A stretch of DNA of 17,477 nucleotides from Pseudomonadota bacterium (GTDB lineage: Bacteria; Pseudomonadota; Gammaproteobacteria; Xanthomonadales; Xanthomonadaceae), in contig JAFADB010000210.1 in the NCBI GenBank assembly GCA_023425225.1, positions 1-17,477 on the forward strand, written 5' to 3'. The position numbers were made by a program, and so were the translations under genes. Positions within the stretch are counted from its first letter, which is position 1. Every line of letters starts with the position of its first letter. Under the pieces are notes generated by a model. That model was not told the DNA's origin. It ran no database searches and saw only the letters and a list, made by a program, of their open reading frames with translations. This document shows positions 1 to 7,126 of this stretch, piece by piece.

Positions 1-2
1 CC

Positions 3-713
3 GCGGTCAAGCTGGCCCAGGACGCCGGCTACGACAACGTCAACATCGACCTGATGTACGCGCTGCCGCAGCAGACCCTGGCGCAGGCCGAGGCCGACCT
101 GGAACGCGCCTTCGCGCTGCAGCCCACACACCTGAGCCACTACCAGCTGACGCTGGAGCCCAACACCGTGTTCTTCGCCCGGCCGCCGCAGGGCATCCCC
201 GACGAGGACAGCGCCTGGGGCATCCAGGAGCGCTGCCAGGCGCGGCTGGCCGAGGCCGGCTATGCGCAGTACGAGGTCAGTGCCTACGCCCGACCGGGGC
301 GGCAGTGCGCGCACAACCTCAACTACTGGACCTTCGGCGACTACCTGGGCATCGGCGCCGGCGCCCACGGCAAGATCAGCTCCGGCGCCGGTCAGTCGAT
401 CCTGCGCCGCTGGAAGCTCAAGCACCCGCAGCAGTACCTGGCCCATGCAGGCACCGCGCAGGCCATCGGTGGCGACGAAGTGCTGCCGGCGCAGCGGCTG
501 CCGTTCGAGTTCATGCTCAATGCGCTGCGCCTCAACGACGGCTTCCCGCTGCGCGACTTCGAGGCCCGCACCGGGCTGGAGCGCGGCGACCTCGCTGCCG
601 CGCTGCAGCAGGCCACCGCCCGCGAATGGCTGCAGCAGACGGGCGATCACGTGCAGCCGACCGAGCTGGGCCGGCGCTTCACCAACGATGTGATCGAGCT
701 GTTCCTGCCCTGA
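3..713 (+). CDS. hemW: HemW-type radical SAM heme chaperone, C-terminal part (5' end outside window)
   Basis: This is the 3' part of a gene open from the window edge; the frame begins at base 3 and the stop is TGA at 711-713. The visible 236 residues start with a NVNIDLMYALP stretch at the end of the radical SAM barrel. They continue through HYQLTLEPNT, the YEVSAYA segment, HNLNYW and GIGAGAHGK, all hallmarks of the HemW (YggW) branch of the HemN superfamily, and end in a HemN_C-like domain. HemW is a cytoplasmic 4Fe-4S, SAM-binding protein that binds heme and delivers it to acceptor proteins. Unlike HemN it is not thought to be a coproporphyrinogen dehydrogenase, although older annotations call it that. 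The CxxxCxxC cluster motif would lie upstream and cannot be checked. The gene ends 103 bases before the next one, which seems to have its own promoter. Confidence 0.93.
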   Translation, partial: AVKLAQDAGYDNVNIDLMYALPQQTLAQAEADLERAFALQPTHLSHYQLTLEPNTVFFARPPQGIPDEDSAWGIQERCQARLAEAGYAQYEVSAYARPGRQCAHNLNYWTFGDYLGIGAGAHGKISSGAGQSILRRWKLKHPQQYLAHAGTAQAIGGDEVLPAQRLPFEFMLNALRLNDGFPLRDFEARTGLERGDLAAALQQATAREWLQQTGDHVQPTELGRRFTNDVIELFLP

Positions 714-744
714 TCGGCTGCAACCGTTTACATCGGCCGACAGC

Positions 745-771
745 TCAAGCTCTTCTGGTCCATGCCGTAAA
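745..771 (+). promoter_or_regulatory. Putative FliA (sigma-28) promoter for the DUF1631-PilZ pair
   Basis: TCAAGCTC (745-752), an 11-base spacer and GCCGTAAA (764-771) resemble the flagellar sigma-28 consensus TAAAGTTT-N11-GCCGATAA. The upstream box matches 5 of 8 and the downstream box 6 of 8, with exactly the canonical spacer. A start near 778 would leave a leader of about 40 bases before the ATG at 817. The call rests on the motif alone; no sigma-70 promoter of comparable quality was seen in the gap. Confidence 0.42.
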
Positions 772-816
772 AACGTGATACATACCTCGGGTTCAGGGGG
801 AGCGTGATCACAACGG

Positions 817-3279
817 ATGTCCACAACTGCATTCCAAGCCACACCGGCCGGACCGCGGCAGCTGGCCGCCGCGCCGCTGGCGCCGCGCGCGCGCCGCATA
901 CTCGAATCGCTGCAGGCACAACTGCTGGACTCGCTCGCCAATCCGCTCAGGCTGACCCTGGTCGAGCTGGAGCGGGACCTGTTCGCGCAGGCCGAGCGCG
1001 CGCGCAACAGCCAGAGCCAGGCCGACTTCTATGCCGAGATGCGCCGGCTCAAGGCCAATGGCAACCGCCTGGCCCCTGCATTCAAGGAACAGCTCGAAGT
1101 CGAGCTGGCCTCGCTGGGGCAGCCGCGCACGCCCAGTGCCGACGGGCTGGCCGACACGTCCATGGCGATGCCGCTGACGCTGGTCGAAGACACCGACATC
1201 GATCGCGACATCGTGCTGCGCGACATCGCCCGGCGACAGGCCTCCCAGCATCACGCCGCCTTGCAGCTGCTGCGCCAGCGCTTCGGCGTGCTGGCGGCAT
1301 CGGCGGCGCTGGAGATCGAGGAAGTCCCGACAGGCCCGCACGGCCTGGGCCGGGTGCTGCGCGCCGCCGGCGAGGCGCTGGAACTGGGCCTGGATACACA
1401 GCTCAGGCTCTACCGCGCGTTCGAGCAGCAGCTGTCGCCGCGCTTCGGCGAACTGATCGAACGCGCCAATATCCTGCTGGCGCATGAGGGCATCCTGCCC
1501 GGACTGGTCTACCAGCCCTATCTTGGCCGCCCCGCCGGCACCCGCAAGGGCGCGCCGCGTGGGCCGGGCAAGGCCGGCGACAAGCCGCATGCGACGCCTT
1601 CACGGCCACTGACCGAATGGACCGGCCACGCCCCGGCGGCCTCGTGGGCCGAGACGATGGCCGACCTGGTATCCGGCCCGGCCGCACCGGCCGAGGGCAA
1701 CGTAACGACCTCGGGAATGGCCGCAGGCACGCAGCCAGGCGATGCCATGTCGATGGCGACCGGCGGCGGCGGACCAGCATGGCAGGCCGCCGCCGGCCAG
1801 CAAGACGCATTGCACGCGGCATCCACCCAGCCGGCCACCGCCGATTCGGCCATGTCCGCCCTGCACGACCTCCTGCATCCCGCCCGGGGCGGGGGCGCCG
1901 CCGGACATGCCGGCGCGACGGGAGCTGGCCACGCCGTGGGCAACAACGGCACGACTGCGTCCTCGGTCGTGGTGCCGGCCGCGGCACTGGCGAACATCCT
2001 GGGCCGGTTGCAGGCATTGCCCCCGGTGGCCAGCGGCGGCCGTCGCCGCAGCATCGCCGACGTGCGCCAGGCACTGCTGGAGCGGTTGCGCAGCGAGCAC
2101 GGCGACAACGCCGCCCTGTCGCAGCGCGATGCCGACACCTTCGACCTGCTGGGCATGCTCTATGGCGAGATCCAGCGCGAGGTCCGCAGCGAGTCGCCGG
2201 CCACCGAGCTGCTGGTGAAACTGCAGGTCCCGGTGGTGCGTGCCGCCATCCAGGACAGCGCCTTCTTCGTGCGCGACCAGCATCCGGCGCGCGAACTGCT
2301 CAATGCGGTGGCCGAATCCGGCGCCACCTGGCTGGCCGAGGAGGACACCGACCCGCAGCTGGTGGCCAAGCTCAACCAGGCGGTGGACCGCGTGGTCGAG
2401 GACTACCAGGGCGACGAGGCCGTGCTGGACGAGGCCAACCGCGACGTACGCGCCCATTTCAAGGCGCAGGCGCGCAAGGCCGAGGTCGCCGAGCGCCGCC
2501 ACGTGGAAGCCGCGCGCGGCAAGGAGCGTCTGGAGGCCTCCAAGCAGCAGGCCACCGCCGAGATCGCACAGGTCTGCGCGCAACCGGGGCTGCCGCGCTT
2601 CGTGCAATCGCTGCTCAAGCAGGCGTGGTCGGACGTGCTGACCCTGACCCTGTTGCGCCATGGCGAGGAATCGGAGGAGTGGAGCGAGCGCCGCCAGACC
2701 ACCGACCGCATCGCCAAGGTCACCGCCGGCAGCGGCGCGCCGGACATCGCGCTGGGCAAGTCGGTGGAGGACGCCCTGCTGCAGGTCGGCTACCACCGCG
2801 ACGAGGCCGGCGCCATCGCGCGGCGGCTGTCCACCCCCGGCGGCGAGGACGAGGCCATCTCGCGCACCGAACTGACGGCCAAGCTCAAGGCGCGCGCGCG
2901 CCTGGGCGAGCAGGGCGACGACGAGACGCAGAAGCAGGAGCTGCCCAAGCGCAGCGCCGACGAGGAGCGCTGCTATGCGCAGCTGCGCACGTTGCCGTTC
3001 GGCACCTGGTTCGAGTTCATCACCAACCAGCAGGGCGATGCCCGCCGCCAGCGCCTGTCGTGGTACAGCCTGATTACCGACAACGCGCTGTTCGTCAACC
3101 AGCGCGGGCAGAAGATCAACGAGACCTCGCTGGACGCGCTGGCCCGGTTGATGGCGCGCGGCCAGCTGCGGATCGTGACCGAGGAGCGTGGGCGCCTGAT
3201 CGACCGCGCCTGGCAGGCCACGATCCGCGCCCTGCGCTCGCTGTCCGGCGCATCCGCTCCGACGGAGGCACTGGCATGA
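817..3279 (+). CDS. DUF1631 family protein, 820 aa
   Basis: A large cytoplasmic protein with no signal peptide or membrane segment. The ATG at 817 is the first usable start, since a TGA in frame lies at 805-807; a G-rich stretch (795-801) is a distant, weak ribosome site. Residues about 1-235 are helical and charged. Residues about 236-385 are a Gly/Ala/Pro-rich low-complexity linker. Residues about 386-700 are again helical with a charged, coiled-coil-like stretch near 540-585. The C-terminus (about 722-805) contains FGTWFEF, RLSWYS and NALFVNQRG, the conserved end of DUF1631. This looks like a small beta-barrel that could be a degenerate PilZ-like fold, but it lacks the RxxxR and NxSxxG motifs. 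Family members are sometimes mislabelled thymidine phosphorylase; nothing here supports that. The gene overlaps the PilZ gene by 4 bases, which suggests a joint c-di-GMP or motility role. Biochemical function is unknown. Confidence 0.85.
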   Translation: MSTTAFQATPAGPRQLAAAPLAPRARRILESLQAQLLDSLANPLRLTLVELERDLFAQAERARNSQSQADFYAEMRRLKANGNRLAPAFKEQLEVELASLGQPRTPSADGLADTSMAMPLTLVEDTDIDRDIVLRDIARRQASQHHAALQLLRQRFGVLAASAALEIEEVPTGPHGLGRVLRAAGEALELGLDTQLRLYRAFEQQLSPRFGELIERANILLAHEGILPGLVYQPYLGRPAGTRKGAPRGPGKAGDKPHATPSRPLTEWTGHAPAASWAETMADLVSGPAAPAEGNVTTSGMAAGTQPGDAMSMATGGGGPAWQAAAGQQDALHAASTQPATADSAMSALHDLLHPARGGGAAGHAGATGAGHAVGNNGTTASSVVVPAAALANILGRLQALPPVASGGRRRSIADVRQALLERLRSEHGDNAALSQRDADTFDLLGMLYGEIQREVRSESPATELLVKLQVPVVRAAIQDSAFFVRDQHPARELLNAVAESGATWLAEEDTDPQLVAKLNQAVDRVVEDYQGDEAVLDEANRDVRAHFKAQARKAEVAERRHVEAARGKERLEASKQQATAEIAQVCAQPGLPRFVQSLLKQAWSDVLTLTLLRHGEESEEWSERRQTTDRIAKVTAGSGAPDIALGKSVEDALLQVGYHRDEAGAIARRLSTPGGEDEAISRTELTAKLKARARLGEQGDDETQKQELPKRSADEERCYAQLRTLPFGTWFEFITNQQGDARRQRLSWYSLITDNALFVNQRGQKINETSLDALARLMARGQLRIVTEERGRLIDRAWQATIRALRSLSGASAPTEALA

Positions 3280-3623
3280 TCCACGAAGCCCGACGCACTC
3301 CCCGCCGCCAGGTCGCCGGCCAGGTGCCGGTGTTCGATGTCGTCGCCGAACGTGGCGTCGGCCAGGTGGGCAACCTGTCGGAGAACGGCATGCTGCTGCT
3401 GTCGACCGTGCCGCTGAACGAGGACGCGCTGTACCAGCTGCGCTTCCCGCTGCCCGACAGCCTCGGCCAGGCGGTGCAGATCGACGTCGGCGTGCACCTG
3501 CTGTGGCAGGTTCCGGCACAGGCGCCGGGCCAGTACTGGGCGGGTTTCCGCTTCCTCACCATCGAGGGCGGCCAGCGCGACCTGCTCCGCCGCTGGGTGG
3601 ATACCGGGCACCCGGCCAACTGA
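3276..3623 (+). CDS. PilZ domain protein, predicted c-di-GMP receptor, 115 aa
   Basis: The ATG at 3276 overlaps the upstream TGA (ATGA). It is preceded at 7 bases by a strong ribosome site, GGAGG (3264-3268), inside the 3' end of the DUF1631 gene, so the two are very likely translationally coupled. The protein is a single PilZ domain. An arginine patch at residues 6-11 contains R6xxxR10 and R7xxxR11, and NLSENG at 33-38 fits the (D/N)xSxxG motif, so both halves of the canonical c-di-GMP site are present. The barrel ends with a YWAGFRFL strand at about 89-96. Such single-domain proteins change partner contacts on binding c-di-GMP, and the obvious candidate partner is the DUF1631 protein. The target process (flagella, type IV pili, exopolysaccharide) cannot be read from the sequence. 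Confidence 0.9.
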   Translation: MIHEARRTPRRQVAGQVPVFDVVAERGVGQVGNLSENGMLLLSTVPLNEDALYQLRFPLPDSLGQAVQIDVGVHLLWQVPAQAPGQYWAGFRFLTIEGGQRDLLRRWVDTGHPAN

Positions 3624-3666
3624 CCGGAACGGCGGCATCCGGCCTGCAGCGGCTAGCCGATTGCGG

Positions 3667-3672
3667 CAAAAT
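3667..3672 (+). promoter_or_regulatory. Possible -10 element of pepQ
   Basis: CAAAAT lies 37 bases before the pepQ start in the 85-base gap after the PilZ gene and matches the sigma-70 -10 consensus at 4 of 6 positions. No convincing -35 box is visible 16-18 bases upstream. It is weak support for pepQ being transcribed separately. Confidence 0.25.
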
Positions 3673-3708
3673 CGCGTCTTTCCTCGCAACATCGAAGAGA
3701 GCGCCGCA

Positions 3709-5031
3709 ATGAGCCTGCCAGACCCCAGCGTCCTGTATGCCGACCATCTGGACGTGTTGCGGCGGCGTGCCGACGAGGCGCTGGCGCGCGGCGGCTTCGA
3801 CCACCTGGTCGTGCCCAGCGGCACGCTGCACTACCAGGTGTTCGACGACCACGACTATCCCTATGCGGTGAACCCGCAGTTCAAGGCCTGGCTGCCGCTC
3901 ACGCGCATCCCCGGCAGCTGGCTGGTGTACACGCCCGGCAAGCGCCTGCAGGTGATCTTCCTGCAGCCACACGACTACTGGCACGTGGTGCCGGCCACGC
4001 CCGGCGGCTGGTGGGTCGAGCACTGCGACATCCACATCATCCGCACGCCCGAGCAGGCGTTGCCGCTGCTGCCGCCGGCCGCCCGCAGCGCGATCCTGGG
4101 CGAGCCGCAGAGCGCGCTGGGCGACTACACGCCCAACAACCCGCAGCCGGTGATCGACTACCTGGAATACCACCGCGCCTGCAAGACGCCCTACGAGATC
4201 GCGCTGATGCGGCAGGCGCAGGTGCTGGCGGTGCGCGGCCACCGCGCCGCCGAGGCCGCCTTCCGCGAAGGCCGCAGCGAGTTCGCCATCCACATGGCCT
4301 ACTGCGCCGCGGTCGGCCAGGACGCCACCGAGCTGCCGTACGGGAACATCGTCGCCCTCAACGAGCACGGCGCGGTGCTGCACTACACGCAGATGCAGAC
4401 CGAGGCGCCCTCGCCGCTGCGCAGCTTCCTGGTCGATGCCGGCGCCAGCGTCTGCGGCTATGCCAGCGACATCACCCGCACCTACGCCGCCGATACCGGC
4501 AGCGAGTTCCAGGCGCTGATCGATGCGGTGGACGCGGCGCAGGTCCGCATGGACCAGGCGGTGCGCGCCGGGTTCGACTACAAGCAGCTGCACCTGGACG
4601 CGCACCTGGCGCTGGCCGGCGTGCTCAAGGACTTCGGCGTGATCAAGGTCTCGGCCGAGGAGGCGCTGGCCACCGGCGTCAGCGCCGCGTTCTTCCCGCA
4701 CGGCATCGGCCACCTGCTGGGCCTGCAGGTGCACGACGTCGCCGGCTTCGCCGCCAGCGAACGCGGCGGCCGCGTCGAGCCGCCGGCCGGCCATCCCTAC
4801 CTGCGCCTGACCCGGGTGCTGGAGCCGGGCATGGTGGTGACCATCGAGCCGGGCATCTACTTCGTGGACATGCTGCTGGACGAGGTGAAGAAGGCCGGCC
4901 ACGGCGCCAGCGTGGACTGGGAGCGGGTGGCGCAGTTCAAGCCCTACGGCGGCATCCGCATCGAGGACAACGTGCTGTGCACCGAGGGCGAGCCGGTCAA
5001 CCTGACCCGGCCGGTGTTCGCGGCGGGCTGA
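3709..5031 (+). CDS. pepQ: Xaa-Pro dipeptidase (prolidase), PepQ-type, 440 aa
   Basis: A cytoplasmic M24 (pita-bread) metallopeptidase that cleaves Xaa-Pro dipeptides into free amino acids, normally with two Mn2+ ions. ATG 3709 is chosen because AAGAG (3695-3699) lies 9 bases upstream and the length matches Escherichia coli PepQ (443 aa); an in-frame TTG at 3661 would only add 16 residues. The N-terminal half (about 1-160) is the non-catalytic domain. All five expected metal ligands are visible: D243 (VDAGA), D254 (SDITRTY), H335 (GIGHLLGL), E380 (TIEPGIY) and E419 (RIEDNV). Their spacing is within one residue of the E. coli enzyme (246, 257, 339, 384, 423). The gene converges with pepP, a distant paralogue of the same fold, leaving an 81-base gap. 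Confidence 0.95.
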   Translation: MSLPDPSVLYADHLDVLRRRADEALARGGFDHLVVPSGTLHYQVFDDHDYPYAVNPQFKAWLPLTRIPGSWLVYTPGKRLQVIFLQPHDYWHVVPATPGGWWVEHCDIHIIRTPEQALPLLPPAARSAILGEPQSALGDYTPNNPQPVIDYLEYHRACKTPYEIALMRQAQVLAVRGHRAAEAAFREGRSEFAIHMAYCAAVGQDATELPYGNIVALNEHGAVLHYTQMQTEAPSPLRSFLVDAGASVCGYASDITRTYAADTGSEFQALIDAVDAAQVRMDQAVRAGFDYKQLHLDAHLALAGVLKDFGVIKVSAEEALATGVSAAFFPHGIGHLLGLQVHDVAGFAASERGGRVEPPAGHPYLRLTRVLEPGMVVTIEPGIYFVDMLLDEVKKAGHGASVDWERVAQFKPYGGIRIEDNVLCTEGEPVNLTRPVFAAG

Positions 5032-5112
5032 CGCCGCTCGCACGAGGGCGGGACAACTCTTCGACGAGGACGGTGTCCCGGGCCGGAGGCGCGGATCGAC
5101 AGCGGAAATGCG

Positions 5113-6438
5113 CTACCCGCTGCCCATCACCGCCTCGATCTCGTCGGCGCTGCGCGCCAGCGCGGCGGTCAGCACCCGATGGCCGTCCCCGGTGATGACG
5201 ACATCGTCCTCGGTGCGGATGCCGATCCCGCGCCACTTCGCATCCACCGAGGTGTCGTCCGGGCGGACGTAGATGCCGGGTTCGACCGTGAACACCATGC
5301 CCGGCTCCAGCAGCCGCGACTCGCCGGCCAGGCGGTAGTCGCCGACGTCGTGCACGTCCAGCCCCAGCCAGTGCCCGGTCTTGTGCGGATAGAAGCGCCG
5401 GTAGCTCTGTTCCACCAGATTGGCCTCCAGTTCCCCGCGGAGCAGGCCAAGCTGCAGCAGCCCCTCGGTGAGCACCTCGATCGCGGCCAGGTGGCCTTCC
5501 TCATAGGCGATGCCCGGCCGCGCCTGTTCCAGCGCCGCGGCCTGCATCCGCCCCACCAGGTCGTGCAGCGCGCGCTGCTCGCGGCTGAAGCGGCCGTCCA
5601 CCGGGAACGTCCGGCTGATGTCGGCGGCATAGCCGCGGTATTCGGCGCCGGCATCGACCAGCACCAGTTCACCGGCGCCGCAGCGTGCGTTGTTGGCGCG
5701 GTAATGCAGCACGCAGCCGTTGCCGCCAGCGCCGACGATGCTGCCGTAGGCCGGCCAGGCATCAGCGGCGCGGAATTCACGCTCGATCTCGGCCTGCAAC
5801 TGGTACTCGTGCACGCCCGGACGCACCGCGCGCATCGCCGCCAGGTGCGCGCGCACGCTGATGTCGGCGGCTTGCTGCATCAGCGCGATCTCGCCCGGCG
5901 ACTTGAACAGGCGCTGCTCGTGCAGCAGGTGGCCCAGTTCCAGGAACTCGTGCGGTGGCTGCGCGCCGTGGCGCACCTGCGCGCGCACGCGGTTGACCCA
6001 GCCGATCAGCTTGAGGTCGAAATCGGCGTCGCGGCCGAAGTGGTAGTACACCCGCGAGCGCCCTTCCAGCAGGCCGGGCAGGATCTCGTCGAGGTCGTCG
6101 ATGGGATAGGCATCGTCCATGCCGTAGCGCTCCACCGCGCCCTCGGGGCCGGCACGCGGGCCGTCCCAGGCCTCGCGCTCGGGATCGCGGTCGCGGCAGA
6201 ACAGGATGACCTCGCCATGGCGGCGGCCGGGCACCAGCACCAGCACCGCATCGGCCTCCTCGAACCCGCTCAGGTACCAGAAGTCCGAGTCCTGCCGATA
6301 GGGATAGAACGTGTCGTGGCTGCGCACGCGCTCGGGCGCGGCCGGCAGCACCAGGATGGCGTCCTCGCCGGCCATGCGCATCAGCTGGCGACGGCGGCGC
6401 GCATAGTCGCCGGCACCGATTCCGCTGGACCGTTTCAT
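5113..6438 (-). CDS. pepP: Xaa-Pro aminopeptidase (aminopeptidase P), 441 aa
   Basis: A cytoplasmic M24B metallopeptidase that removes the N-terminal residue when proline is second. The start is ATG at 6438, whose ATGA overlaps the stop of the upstream ygfB-like gene, so the two are coupled; the 441-residue length equals that of E. coli PepP. An AMP_N domain fills about residues 10-145 (SDFWYLSGF at 51-59). The catalytic half carries the ligands D262 (VDAGAEYRGY), D273 (ADISRTF), H356 (TGHWLGLDVHD), E386 (TVEPGIY) and E410 (IRTEDDV). These correspond to 260, 271, 354, 383 and 406 in E. coli. In enterobacteria and pseudomonads ubiH usually follows pepP; here the neighbour is the convergent pepQ, so the ubiquinone genes must lie elsewhere. 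Confidence 0.96.
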   Translation of the reverse strand: MKRSSGIGAGDYARRRRQLMRMAGEDAILVLPAAPERVRSHDTFYPYRQDSDFWYLSGFEEADAVLVLVPGRRHGEVILFCRDRDPEREAWDGPRAGPEGAVERYGMDDAYPIDDLDEILPGLLEGRSRVYYHFGRDADFDLKLIGWVNRVRAQVRHGAQPPHEFLELGHLLHEQRLFKSPGEIALMQQAADISVRAHLAAMRAVRPGVHEYQLQAEIEREFRAADAWPAYGSIVGAGGNGCVLHYRANNARCGAGELVLVDAGAEYRGYAADISRTFPVDGRFSREQRALHDLVGRMQAAALEQARPGIAYEEGHLAAIEVLTEGLLQLGLLRGELEANLVEQSYRRFYPHKTGHWLGLDVHDVGDYRLAGESRLLEPGMVFTVEPGIYVRPDDTSVDAKWRGIGIRTEDDVVITGDGHRVLTAALARSADEIEAVMGSG

Positions 6439-6983
6439 CAGTTCAGGCGTTGGCGGTGGCGTGCACCCAGCACCCGGTCGCTGTGCAGCAGCAGCACGGC
6501 CACGCGCACGAATTCCTCGATCTCGGCCAGCGCCGATTCGTCCTCTTCCGCGCTCTCGAACTCTTCGCCCGCCGCCTGCGCCAACCGCGCCAGGTCGTGC
6601 AACGCCTCCTCGGATTCTTCCGACAACGCCGGCTTCTGGCCCGCGGCCAGGCCAAAGCCGCCCAGGAAGGCCCGGCACCACTCGAACAGCGCCTCGGTGC
6701 GCTGCGCCAGCGAGGCGTCGGCATCAGCCAGCAGCAGCTCGAAGGCGAAATCGCGGTTCTCCAGCTGCTCGGCCGAGGCCTGCCGCAGACGGTCCAGCGC
6801 ATCGCCGGCCGCCGGCACGGCCAGGCCGTCGTCGGCCATCACTTTGGCCGGCCAGCCGGCGATGTCGGCACCACCTCCGGCCAGCCAGCCGCACAGGGCG
6901 CCATGCAGTTCGCCGGCGCTCGCGGCCAGGCCCAGCTGGCGGCTGGCCTGTTCGACTTCGGTCACTTCGGGCAGTTCGGTCAT
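6438..6983 (-). CDS. ygfB: UPF0149 family protein (YgfB/YecA-like), 181 aa
   Basis: The start is ATG at 6983, giving MTELPEV, with GGAA a few bases upstream on the minus strand; an upstream in-frame ATG at 7028 would add 15 residues that look non-coding. Family signatures are LHGALCGWLAG near residues 28-38, FEWCRAFLGGFGLA near 100-113, and an acidic, Glu-rich C-terminal third. It is cytoplasmic and acidic, with no membrane segment. Function is not settled. In Pseudomonas aeruginosa, YgfB has been linked to beta-lactam resistance through repression of an amidase pathway. The gene overlaps pepP by 4 bases, the order found in many gammaproteobacteria. Confidence 0.9.
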   Translation of the reverse strand: MTELPEVTEVEQASRQLGLAASAGELHGALCGWLAGGGADIAGWPAKVMADDGLAVPAAGDALDRLRQASAEQLENRDFAFELLLADADASLAQRTEALFEWCRAFLGGFGLAAGQKPALSEESEEALHDLARLAQAAGEEFESAEEDESALAEIEEFVRVAVLLLHSDRVLGARHRQRLN

Positions 6984-7036
6984 GCGGATTTCCAGTATGG
7001 AACAGGCGCCATGAAGCCATGGCGGCAACGCCGGCT

Positions 7037-7042
7037 AGTGTA
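7037..7042 (-). promoter_or_regulatory. Possible -10 element for ygfB-pepP
   Basis: On the minus strand TACACT (7042 to 7037) resembles TATAAT (4 of 6) and would start transcription about 45 bases before the ygfB-type ATG. No good -35 box is seen. It lies in the 143-base divergent gap between this operon and the GGDEF-EAL gene. Confidence 0.25.
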
Positions 7043-7065
7043 GCAACGCGACCGTGTCGCCCCGC

Positions 7066-7095
7066 TTGTTGGGCATGCGTTCACGCACCTAAACT
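7066..7095 (+). promoter_or_regulatory. Possible sigma-70 promoter of the GGDEF-EAL gene
   Basis: TTGTTG (7066-7071), an 18-base spacer and TAAACT (7090-7095) form a weak sigma-70-like pair. A start near 7102 would leave about 25 bases before the ATG at 7127. The boxes match the consensus at only 3 and 4 of 6 positions. Confidence 0.3.
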
Positions 7096-7126
7096 GGCTC
7101 CCTCACCTTCTCGGTCGCCGCTCTAC

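Noticed and set aside
1600..3519. Long minus-strand open frame opposite DUF1631
   Set aside because: Composition is Arg/Ala/Gly/Leu-biased with no recognisable motif, and it spans the coupled DUF1631-PilZ junction on the other strand.
3556..5043. Long minus-strand open frame opposite pepQ
   Set aside because: The plus strand has all five M24 metal ligands; this frame is a codon-bias shadow.
5050..5079. GGGACA...TGTCCC inverted repeat between pepQ and pepP
   Set aside because: The stem is 6 bp with an 18-base loop and no T tract; too weak to call a terminator.
5179..7014. Long plus-strand open frame opposite pepP and ygfB
   Set aside because: The minus strand encodes complete, family-length PepP and UPF0149 proteins with overlapping stop/start.
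6461..7126. N-terminal extension of the GGDEF-EAL protein upstream of 7127
   Set aside because: The extra 222 residues run antisense to the ygfB-type gene and are Arg/Pro-rich; the membrane anchor starts at 7127.
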